DNA of 64,000 bases from positions 248,001 to 312,000 of the forward strand of contig JACONN010000005.1 of the NCBI GenBank assembly GCA_014323675.1, given 5' to 3'. Source of the stretch: Hormoscilla sp. GM7CHS1pb. GTDB taxonomy: Bacteria; Cyanobacteriota; Cyanobacteriia; Cyanobacteriales; Desertifilaceae. How positions within the stretch are numbered: position 1 is the first letter of the stretch; every line of letters starts with the position of its first letter. The translations under genes and the position numbers were made by a program. The notes beneath the pieces were generated by a model, which was not told where the DNA came from, did no database searches, and saw only the letters and a program-made list of their open reading frames with translations. Of the stretch, positions 55,935-63,350 are shown piece after piece.

Positions 55935-56225
55935 TTACCGGATATCAAAGTTACCTTTGGCACGAACACCTTTTAGTCTGACACCTTTTAATCCAGCATT
56001 TTTGCCAGCAATGACATTGACAATGTCACCAGTTTTCCAATCCTTGACAGGACGCTTGACTTTATAGCCCTTACGGGGAAAGCCGTATTTGTCGATTTGA
56101 ATGACCTGACGACATCCGTGCCCAAATCTAATCGACACCGATTGAACTTGGTTTGTCCTCCTGTACCTGTCACCACTGGCAAACCTGTTTCTTGCAGTGC
56201 TCTGAACTCTTCTGAACTATCTATG
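55935..56225 (-). pseudogene. IscB-type RNA-guided nuclease, C-terminal relic with internal deletion
   Basis: On the minus strand EEFRALQETGLPVVTGTGGQ and TKFNRCRLDLG are followed, after a gap of roughly 25 residues relative to the family and a frame change, by IQIDKYGFPRKGYKVKRPVK and GDIVNVIAGKNAGLKGVRLK, then GVRAKGNFDIR and a stop at 55935. These are the end of the RuvC region and the C-terminal domain of IscB. The N-terminal arginine-rich, RuvC-I and HNH parts are missing. Confidence 0.72.
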
Positions 56226-56460
56226 TTCGTAACGTTGGCTTCGCTCGGTTATTCCAGCTTTTTACGAATGCCGCACTGGCAATTCAGCACCCAGTTGCCT
56301 GTTTAACGACACTCGACAGAGCTTGCAGCTCAAGCTGCGCGCGTACCCCAAGGTGTCATGACTGGAATAACGTTTACCCTTCCGGGTGAGCTTGACCAAC
56401 CTGAGTAGCTCCAGAACAGCTTTCGCAGTCTTTAGCTAGGGTTTGTGGTTGGTCCTAAGT
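56226..56460 (-). ncRNA. Candidate omega-RNA relic upstream of the IscB fragment
   Basis: Directly 5' of the fragment (minus strand), where IscB guide RNAs lie. It contains structured, GC-rich DNA with GCTCACCCGGAAGGGTAAAC and GCGCGCAGCTTGAGCTGCAA. No gene reads through. Assignment rests on position and stem-loops only. Confidence 0.35.
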
Positions 56461-56469
56461 ACCAGAACA

Positions 56470-56640
56470 TATCCGTTTGACCTTCGCCAGTTCCGAACGG
56501 CTCTGGAAAGTGCCGCCAGTGAGCCTGCGAGAAGTATTGCGACGAGACAAGCAAACCTGCCAGTATTGTGGTAGTACCAAGCAGCTAACCCTGGGAAAAC
56601 ACCACTACCGATCGGCTCAAAACATTAGTTGCGCTGGTCA
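56470..56640 (+). pseudogene. HNH endonuclease relic
   Basis: ERLWKVPPVSLREVLRRDKQ, TCQYCGSTKQLTLG is the start of the HNH domain in cyanobacterial HNH endonucleases, with the first CxxC, but the sequence then diverges (GKHHYRSAQNISC) and the second metal site and start codon region are missing. Confidence 0.65.
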
Positions 56641-56662
56641 CGGCTTGACTCCTCATAAAACA

Positions 56663-56693
56663 GCCCCCGCTTCAGTTGGTAGGAAGCGGGGGC
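56663..56693. repeat. Strong hairpin, possible IS200/IS605-type end
   Basis: GCCCCCGCTTC and GAAGCGGGGGC form a perfect 11-bp stem around a 9-nt loop. Such hairpins often mark the ends of IS200/IS605 or IscB elements. No T-run follows. Confidence 0.5.
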
Positions 56694-56900
56694 GTGGAAA
56701 ACTTTTAGGGTTTTCTGGTCCTATTACGGTACAGTTTTCAGCCCGTACCTCCCGCTTCCTATATATCTCCGCGAATCTGCTGATGGCAGATTTTTGCCAA
56801 TTTGGCCAAAATTTACTGTCTCTGTGACCTGTAAAGGCCATAGATAACCGCCCTTACACTCCCAGCCCATAGCCGCTGATTGCCCATCGCCGGGGCGACC

Positions 56901-57056
56901 GGCATAGAAGTCGGCATAGAAGTCGGCATAGAAGTCGGCATAGAAGTCGGCATAGAAGTCGGCATAGAAGTCGGCATAGAAGTCGGCATAGAAGTCGGCA
57001 TAGAAGTCGGCATAGAAGTCGGCATAGAAGTCGGCATAGAAGTCGGCATAGAAGGG
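56901..57056. repeat. Tandem array, about 13 x 12 bp (GGCATAGAAGTC)
   Basis: Nearly perfect 12-bp unit. All frames on both strands stay open through it, producing artificial repeated peptides such as YADF. The 56694-56900 flank shows no gene. Confidence 0.95.
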
Positions 57057-57179
57057 GGTATTGGAGAAGGTGGATATATGGCTCACAGGAATAAATTTTG
57101 AAAGCGACTACTTGAACTAAACTTTTATATACTACACTAAGATTACAGATTAGTCCACTTATTTTGGAGAAAAAAAATC

Positions 57180-57515
57180 ATGCCTACATTACCACGCACC
57201 TCAACCAGCGAAATGGAAGTCACCAGCATCCGTTTGGAAAGGGAACTGAAGAATCAACTGAAGCAACTGGCTGGACGTCAGGGCTATCAAGCGATGGTGC
57301 GAAATATCCTCTGGAACTACGTCCAGCAGAAATCCGGTCAATACAGGTCTCCGTTGGTGCTTGATGATATCCGCAGCAGTGTTGATGCGATCGCCCGCCA
57401 GGAGGAGCGCTGCGCGCTCACCGGTGATGTCATAAAACCGAATGAGCCAATGTTATTAGGCCTCACGGTTCACGGAGACTTGGTGCCCCTCAGTATGCAG
57501 TGTTTTGCCAGATAG
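57180..57515 (+). CDS. Ribbon-helix-helix-like cyanobacterial protein
   Basis: 111 residues, intact. SEMEVTSIRLERELKNQLKQ then LAGRQGYQAMVRNILWNYVQ matches a CopG/RHH-type N-terminus (short strand EVTSIRLE followed by two helices). The C-terminal half (YRSPLVLDDIRSSVDAIARQ) is specific to cyanobacterial homologues. Ribosome site GGAG is 9 nt before the ATG. Probably a small DNA-binding regulator; targets unknown. Confidence 0.65.
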   Translation: MPTLPRTSTSEMEVTSIRLERELKNQLKQLAGRQGYQAMVRNILWNYVQQKSGQYRSPLVLDDIRSSVDAIARQEERCALTGDVIKPNEPMLLGLTVHGDLVPLSMQCFAR

Positions 57516-57888
57516 TCCCCTCATTGGCATTATACAGCAGGTAAGATTGTACCGGAACGGTTCGCGATCGCCCCTATAAACCTTTGTCTTAATTTTGCTG
57601 CTCTCCCACCGGCAGCAGCCAGTTCCGCTGGATATATACACCCAACCCGGTTTTTTGCTCGTACCGGGTTTTTTCTCGATCTCTGATACTTTAAATAATG
57701 CAACTGTAGGTTGGGTTTCGTGCCTCAACCCAACATTAGCGCAGTTGGGCTGTGTCCCCCAGTGCTTTTAGCGCTCCCGGGGGACGGGTTCATCTCGCTT
57801 TTGCGTCGCCGCCGGCGAAAATTAGGATATTCGGAACTGCTGTGGGTACCATTTACTGAGGACTAGAATTAAGAAACCAAGTATATCG
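57516..57888. other. Gap with hairpins
   Basis: No gene. AACCCGGTTTTTTGCTCGTA + CCGGGTTTTTTC at about 57649-57674 could be a terminator read in either direction. TGTAGGTTGGGTTTCGTGCC + TCAACCCAAC is at 57707-57737. Confidence 0.5.
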
Positions 57889-58319
57889 GTGGCAAAAGAT
57901 ATTTACCATAATGCTGTGAGAACAGCCATTGAAACAGAGGGCTGGACAATAACCGACGATCCTTTAACACTGACTATTGGTAAACGAGATCTATTTGTAG
58001 ATCTCGGAGCCGAAAAAATCATGATAGCAGAACGGCAAGGACAAAAAATTGCAGTTGAAGTGAAGAGCTTCATCAGTCCGTCTCTCGTTAAAGATCTAGA
58101 GAATGCCTTGGGTCAGTATATTATGCTAATATACTGGCACGAGTGGAACCAGATCGCATTCTGTATCTAGCAGTTCGAGTGGAAATTTATAAGGAATTCT
58201 TCTCAGAAGAACTCGTGCAAGTTGTTCTCGGCATTACCAAAGAATATCGTGGCATTGGGTTAACCTGTCGCCGGGATTATCATGCAGCTCTCACAGCGAC
58301 TTACCGATCTAGCGAATAG
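57889..58319 (+). pseudogene. xisH: XisH-family (element excision controlling factor) protein, frameshifted
   Basis: XisH is a PD-(D/E)XK-like protein originally linked to heterocyst DNA excision in Anabaena and now found in many cyanobacteria. Start GTG 57889: AKDIYHNAVRTAIETEGWTI, DPLTLTIGKRDLFVDLGAEK, IAVEVKSFISPSLVKDLENA. This keeps the D, E-x-K active-site pattern (VDLGAEK...AVEVKSF). The frame shifts near 58125; the other frame continues ILARVEPDRILYLAVRVEIY and KEFFSEELVQVVLGITK. The usual partner XisI is not found here. Frame ends at 58319. Confidence 0.78.
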
Positions 58320-58560
58320 TTGGGGCCGGGAATATAATTTTTGCCTTAATTTTGCTAAAATTATGATAGAGGCAAAAAAAATGAGCATGTGGGAGATGGA
58401 AGGTTATCTATTTCCTGCTAAGATTATTGATGCCGATGAGCGCACCCTCCCAATGCCTAGACAGCCCGGGTGGGTAATTGGCACGGCACTAAGCAATTCA
58501 AAATTCTCTCATTCAAAATTCAAAATTGGGAAAGCCTCTTATAGCAAGGGTTTCAGCTTC
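58320..58560. other. Gap with an uncertain open frame
   Basis: A frame from 58282 reads MIEAKKMSMWEMEGYLFPAK, looks protein-like for about 50 residues, but runs into the tandem array. No family recognised. Confidence 0.3.
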
Positions 58561-58772
58561 GGGTACGACTCTTTCGTATTTAAATACGACTCTTCCGTAC
58601 CCAGGTACGACTCTTCCGTACCCAGGTACGACTCTTCCGTACCCAGGTACGACTCTTCCGTACCCAGGTACGACTCTTCCGTACCCAGGTACGACTCTTC
58701 CGTACCCGGGTACGACTCTTCCGTACCCGGGTACGAATCTTTCGTATTCGGGTACGAATCTTTCGTACCCAA
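58561..58772. repeat. Tandem array, about 10 x 21 bp with palindromic junctions (GGGTACGACTCTTCCGTACCC)
   Basis: Period 21. Junctions between units are GTATTTAAATAC, GTACCCAGGTAC (several), GTACCCGGGTAC and GTATTCGGGTAC, so the arms change together in most cases. The frame on either strand stays open, but this is not a gene. Confidence 0.95.
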
Positions 58773-59094
58773 TACTTCAAGGGATACAACGGGTGTGGTC
58801 ATGCAGACCGTTGCATCACCCGATCCCCCAAACCCCCTCGATCCGGACAACCTATATCCAAAACCTACGAAGTATTGCTTCCGTTCCTCTAAGCATGTTT
58901 GATAATTGCTAATTGCTAATTAAATTATATGCAATATGTTAAGATTTATTACCTCTCATTGGTAACTCGCTATGGTATACGATCGCTTATCATCTCCGGG
59001 CGTCCCTACCGTGGCTCGTCCCCGCCTGCGTCCAACGCTATTCAAAGAACTTCGCACTGTCCAGATTTAATCTTCTGGTAGGGACTGATCTGCT
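58773..59094. other. Gap without a recognised gene
   Basis: Contains a 'gggtgtggtcatgcagaccgttg' variant of the GTGTGGTC element (about 58791). Nothing else recognised. Confidence 0.4.
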
Positions 59095-59255
59095 TTGCGG
59101 GTTCGTAGTAATCGCTTTAGCGATTCCGGAGGTTCGTAGTAATCGCTTTAGCGATTCCGGAGGTTCGTAGTAATCGCTTTAGCGATTCCGGAGGTTCGTA
59201 GTAATCGCTTTAGCGATTCCGGGGTTCGTAGTAATCGCTTTAGCGATTCCGGGGG
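59095..59255. repeat. Tandem array, 5 x about 31 bp, core AATCGCTTTAGCGATT
   Basis: Units are GGTTCGTAGT + AATCGCTTTAGCGATT + CCGGA(G). Same flank as other arrays with a third kind of stem. It lies right before the histidine-kinase relic. Confidence 0.95.
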
Positions 59256-59295
59256 AATTATTTGCCTTTGCGGGTTCGTCGTCTCTTGTACGATT

Positions 59296-59676
59296 TTGAC
59301 AACTGCTGCTAACGAACAGGTGGGTCACATTCATCAGCGGATGCCAGTAATTCTGTCCCCAGCAGCTTACTCTCAATGGCAAGCGGTGCGAATAGAGATA
59401 TCAGATACAGGAGTTGGGATTGACAAACAGGACCAACAAGCGATATTCGATCTGTTTTTCCGGGTGGAGAACCGAGTTCATACCCTAGAAGGTACGGGGT
59501 TAGGTTTGTCGATCGTCCGGAATATAATGGAGAAGCATCACACTCGGATCGAGTTAGTGAGTGAAGTAGGAGTAGGGACTACGTTCTGGTTCGACCTAGC
59601 AATATATCGGGAAAAGGAAGTATCAGTAGAAGATGTAATCCGAGGGCGGGAATCTTACCTGTCCGAGGTATCGTAG
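59296..59676 (+). pseudogene. Histidine kinase, C-terminal ATP-binding part only
   Basis: Reads QAVRIEISDTGVGIDKQDQQ, AIFDLFFRVENRVHTLEGTG and GLGLSIVRNIMEKHH: the G1, F and G2 boxes of the HATPase_c domain, ending with FDLAIYREKEVSVED. The dimerisation (H box), N box and sensor parts are missing and replaced by a repeat array, so no working kinase is made. Confidence 0.8.
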
Positions 59677-59797
59677 GGCGGAATGTTACCGGCGACTTAA
59701 CGTGTCATTGGGATGCGAAAAATCGCAATGACATAAAGGAGGATTTTTTAGCTTTTGTTAGTGACGATAATTTTACTAATTTGTAATTGGAAATTTT

Positions 59798-59908
59798 TAC
59801 TGCCAGAGACAGGGAACGAGAGAAAATGCCCGATCTATCGAAGCAGATTACCGGCGAGACAGAACCTCATTTTCACTTTACTGCCAGAGACAGGGAACGA
59901 GAGAAAAT
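59798..59908. repeat. 30-bp direct repeat, 2 copies
   Basis: TTACTGCCAGAGACAGGGAA + CGAGAGAAAAT at 59798-59827 and 59879-59908. The second copy runs to the stop region of the convergent membrane-protein gene. No gene otherwise in 59677-59907. Confidence 0.75.
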
Positions 59909-60249
59909 CACAAAGAGATCGGCAAGCTGAAGATTACCAACCCTAGAAGCACTAACCAGGTCATATTCGGCCTGACCCAGAATTTAATTCCTTGACTGCT
60001 GAAGATATTTCTGTTAAAACTGTACTCAACAATTGGTTCGTAAATATCTTGGTAGAGAGTACAATCTCTAGCAGAGGGGCGCTGAGGAAAGTTACAGGTA
60101 TCATCGGCGTGGTAAGTGCAACTGTTGCACAAAGGTTCGTCACCCGTAGCGCGGTGTAAAGGGATGCCCGGATGACCGTATGCTTTCAGGACCAGACCTA
60201 ATTTCGGTCTTACCCATGTTAAGATATCATATTGACAGCGACCCCGCAT
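59908..60249 (-). CDS. Small membrane protein with a cysteine-rich segment, conserved in cyanobacteria
   Basis: About 113 residues; order is YDILTWVRPKLGLVLKAYGH, a metal-binding-like segment CNSCTYHADDTCNFPQRPSA with RDCTLY, and one C-terminal membrane helix (WLVLLGLVIFSLPISL). The spacing C-x2-C-x7-C-x10-C suggests metal or disulfide bonding. The 5' end adjoins the FGE fragment on the other strand. Start position uncertain (60249 or slightly downstream). No named function. Confidence 0.6.
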   Translation of the reverse strand: MRGRCQYDILTWVRPKLGLVLKAYGHPGIPLHRATGDEPLCNSCTYHADDTCNFPQRPSARDCTLYQDIYEPIVEYSFNRNIFSSQGIKFWVRPNMTWLVLLGLVIFSLPISL

Positions 60250-60477
60250 GGAAATGTTTGGGAATGGTGTGCCGACCCTTGGCATAAAAATTATCAGGGT
60301 GCGCCCTCTGATGGCAGGGTTTGGGAGTTTGGTGGAGATTATTCACGCCGGGTGCTGCGCGGTGGCAGCTGGTACTTCAATCCCTGGGATTGTCGCAGTG
60401 CCTTCTGCCTCAGCAATGGGCCGGGCAACAGGTACGACGACTACGGTTTGCGTGTCGCCTGCGTGTTTTCTCGGTGA
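60240..60477 (+). pseudogene. Formylglycine-generating-type (FGE-sulfatase/SUMF1) protein, C-terminal relic
   Basis: PHGNVWEWCADPWHKNYQGA, SRRVLRGGSWYFNP and DYGLRVACVFSR are the C-terminal signatures of the FGE-sulfatase domain, including the conserved cysteine and the GGSW motif. The N-terminal three-quarters are absent. It abuts the membrane-protein gene of the opposite strand, which shows the truncation junction. Confidence 0.8.
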
Positions 60478-60735
60478 GGACTAACCCCTTGGCCCTTTTG
60501 CCCTCTTGCCCTTTTCCCTCATCGCCGCAGGCGATCGAAATTTTTTTGGTAAATGGGTTTCCGCACGAAACCCAACGCCCACTTGAGTTTCGTGCTTCGT
60601 GCTGACTACAAACCCTCAGCTATCGTTCGTAGTAAGGACTTTAGTCCTTGGGCGAGGCAAGCAAGTGCTGACTACAAACCCTTAGCCATTAGCTGCACGC
60701 AGGGGAATACGCAACTAACAAATAACAACTGAAAT
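60478..60735. other. Gap with hairpin repeats
   Basis: No gene. Contains the 'gggtttccgcacgaaaccc' hairpin (about 60552) and the GTTCGTAGT + AAGGACTTTAGTCCTT unit (60623-60650, single copy). Confidence 0.55.
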
Positions 60736-60922
60736 ATGAGTATTAATGAATCAGATATAGCTATAATTGGTCTAGCAGGGAGGTTTCTCGGGGCAAATAA
60801 TATTGAGGAGTTTTGGCAGCATCTGTGAGATGGGATAGAATCAATATCTTTCTTTTCAGATGAGGAATTAGAAATAGAAGAGCCAGCATTGCTGAATAAC
60901 CCTAAATATGTCAAAGCCTGTG
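60736..60922 (+). pseudogene. Polyketide synthase ketosynthase relic (5' end)
   Basis: ATG 60736 starts MSINESDIAIIGLAGRFLGA, NNIEEFWQHL, a TGA at 60836-60838, then DGIESISFFSDEELEIEEPA, LLNNPKYVKACG. This is the beginning of a beta-ketoacyl synthase domain as found at the start of PKS/hybrid modules. It ends where a GGGTGTGGTCAAAA element begins. About 60 of 420 residues remain, so only a stub. Confidence 0.82.
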
Positions 60923-61176
60923 GGGGGGTGTGGTCAAAACCCGTTGGTAGGAGAACTACTTTTGACCACACCCGAGCCTCTCCTTAAGCATTTCTCTCGT
61001 TCCCAGGGGAACGAGCAATCTGAGGCTTCGCCTCTTGTGAGCTTGTGATTTCTGGGACTCAAGTGCTTACTACGAACCCCCGAAGCACTCAAGTGCTTAC
61101 TGACCTGTACGCACAAATTGCGCCCCGGAGGCGAATAGATGTACAATGAGATGCTCAGAGCGAGATCTGGATACAG
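60923..61176. repeat. Repeats before pgl
   Basis: Hairpin with ends GGGTGTGGTCAAAAC and TTTTGACCACACCC (60926-60976), the 'cgttcccaggggaacgag' and 'gaggcttcgcctc' stems (60999-61035), and two units of AAGCACTCAAGTGCTTACTA near 61055-61102. Confidence 0.65.
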
Positions 61177-61901
61177 ATGCAAAAGATAGTTGAAGTTTTA
61201 CCGGATAAGACAGGGCTGATAGAAAGGGCCCTAGCAGTAGTCCTAGACAAAATGCAAAGTGCCTTCCAGTCCCGAGGCACCTGTACCATTGCCCTTGCTG
61301 GCGGCAGTACCCCAAACCTCTGTATGAAGCCCTGGCGGCCCAAGATTTACCCTGGGAGAAAATTCACGTGTTTTGGGGCGACGAACGCTATGTGCCACCC
61401 TCCCATCCAGATAGTAACGCCGGCATGGCCCGGAGTGTTTGGCTCGATCGGGTAGACATGCCAGCAGCTAATATCCACCCCATGCCCACGGATGGAGACT
61501 CTCCCGAGAAAGATGCAGCCAAACATGATGCCCAGTTGCGGGAGTTTTTCGGAGTACCAGTCGGAGAGTTCCCAGCTTTTGATGTAATATTACTGGGAAT
61601 GGGAGACGATGGCCATACCGCATCCCTGTTTCCCCACACAAAAGCTTTAAATGTGCGCGATCGCCTGGTAACAGTGGGCAATAAAGACGGTACTCCTAGG
61701 ATTACCTTTGCAGTACCGCTCATAAATCAGGCTCGCTGCGTACTATTTATGGTTGCTGGCGCTAATAAAAAACCGGCCCTGGCCCAAATATTTGCACCGG
61801 CAGCAGATGAAAGGGCCTATCCAGCCCGTATGATTCAACCCCAGGGAGAACTATGGTGGCTGTTGGACGGGGCGGCGGGTTCAGAGATGCAGAATATTTG
61901 A
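61177..61901 (+). CDS. pgl: 6-phosphogluconolactonase, frameshifted
   Basis: Second enzyme of the oxidative pentose phosphate pathway (hydrolyses 6-phosphogluconolactone). N-terminal IALAGGSTP is the phosphate-binding motif; the rest has VFWGDERYVPPSHPDSNAGM and LLGMGDDGHTASLFPHTKAL, the latter with the catalytic histidine. The break is in a run of four C (61310-61313); five C give GGSTPKPLYEALAAQDLPWE and a continuous protein of 241 residues. The gene is otherwise perfectly conserved. ATG 61177 gives the expected N-terminus. Confidence 0.93.
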
Positions 61902-61986
61902 GCAGCGATCGTCGAGTTGCCCCGTCGATTGTTAAAATCCGACTGTCTTCGAGGCAACGACAACTAACCATAGACTACTAACAAAT

Positions 61987-62739
61987 ATGATTGTCTGCCC
62001 TAATTGCAATCACTCTAACCCTGACGGGGCTCAAGCCTGCGAAGCTTGTTTAACACCTTTACCATCTATGACTAATTGTCCTAAATGTGGGGCCACGATA
62101 CAAGCGGATGCTAAATTCTGCGGTAGCTGTGGCTATGGACTGCAACCAGCAGCAGAAGCAGATGAAAACGAAGCCACGGTTATTTCCACGAACCCTGGGG
62201 AAAATGCCATGCCTAGTTCGGATTTAGAAATGTCTGCACAGCAAATTGAACCAACTATCAGCGTCCAACCAGTTGCTAGCGAGGTGGAAACCGAAACAAC
62301 TGAAACTGGTGGTAGCCCCCCGCCATCAGTAGCAGCAAAAGTACCGGCAACATCAATCTCAATGAAGAGAGAAGCGCCAGCGGCAAGCAATGCCCAAACT
62401 CAGCTACAACAGCAAAGTGCGAGGCTATTGCACGTCAGAACTAATCAGTCGATCGAATTACCGCAGCACTTACCAGTGATCCATGTAGGGAGGCCGAATG
62501 ATAAAGTGCCGCCGGATATAGATGTGTCGGGATTCGCAGATTCAGATGTGGTTTCCCGGATTCATGCGAATCTGAGGATGGAGGGAGATGGTTACTATAT
62601 TGAAGATGTGGGCAGCGCCAATGGCACTTACATTAACAATATGCCCCTAGCAGTGGGCAATAGGCACCGCTTGCGAGCGGGCGATCGGATTTCTCTAGGG
62701 AAAAATGACCTGGTGACGTTCTTGTTCCAGATATCATAA
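61987..62739 (+). CDS. FHA-domain protein with double zinc ribbon
   Basis: 250 residues, intact. Two CxxC pairs at the start (CPNCNHSNPDGAQACEACLT) and a second ribbon (CPKCGATIQADAKFCGSC). A linker rich in E, T and A follows. The C-terminal FHA domain reads HVGRPNDKVPPDIDVSGFAD, SDVVSRIHANLRMEGDGYYI and NGTYINNMPLAVGNRHRLRA, with the GR, SRxH and NGTYxN signatures that bind phosphothreonine. It probably acts in phosphorylation signalling (inference). Confidence 0.9.
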   Translation: MIVCPNCNHSNPDGAQACEACLTPLPSMTNCPKCGATIQADAKFCGSCGYGLQPAAEADENEATVISTNPGENAMPSSDLEMSAQQIEPTISVQPVASEVETETTETGGSPPPSVAAKVPATSISMKREAPAASNAQTQLQQQSARLLHVRTNQSIELPQHLPVIHVGRPNDKVPPDIDVSGFADSDVVSRIHANLRMEGDGYYIEDVGSANGTYINNMPLAVGNRHRLRAGDRISLGKNDLVTFLFQIS

Positions 62740-62801
62740 GCTGGCACATAGGATATACTGTAGCAGCATCCATTGGTGCCAAATGGTACCAATAGGCTCC
62801 T

Positions 62802-63174
62802 GCCGATTACACAGAACTGAAAACTGCCGATGTGATTACCCTAACCCTTTTGCATCCACTTCAAGATACACCGGTTCAAAATTGGACTTTTGAAAAAGAA
62901 CCGGTGATTAGGATTGGACGATTGGTCGGGCAAAAGATAATGATGTAGTGGTTCACAGCTAAGTGGTTTTGGTTCTAATGGCACCTATGTGAATAATGAA
63001 CCGATCGCCCAACAGCCCGTGTCGGACGGGATGATAGTCCGCTTGAGAAGTTCGGGACCGAAAATTAAAATTAACTTAGGTGTTTTAGACCCAAATACGA
63101 AAAGCGGAAAGGCGGGAGAGAAGCGATCGTCTGGCACAGGTACAGGTGATGCCTCAAAAGACAGACTTTCTTGA
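62802..63174 (+). pseudogene. Second FHA-domain protein, internally deleted
   Basis: VITLTLLHPLQDTPVQNWTF, EPVIRIGR, then after a frameshift RAKDNDVVVHS, then a jump of about 35 residues (the SRxH strand is missing), then in another frame GSNGTYVNNEPIAQQPVSDG, MIVRLRSSGPKIKINLGVLD and a charged tail. It lacks a start codon that can be trusted. It follows the intact FHA gene by 62 bp, so a tandem duplicate is possible. Confidence 0.7.
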
Positions 63175-63350
63175 CTGGGAAAAAAGATAATGAGTCGCTA
63201 GCATGCGATCGCTCCACAATCCTCCGCAGATAAGGGTAGTAAGGGAATTAATAAGGATAATATTAAGATTTGTGTGATTCGGTTAAGTGAATTTTACAGG
63301 CATTGGGCCTCGGCTGAAATGGACAGCAGATCGGGTAATTGGTAGAAAAA

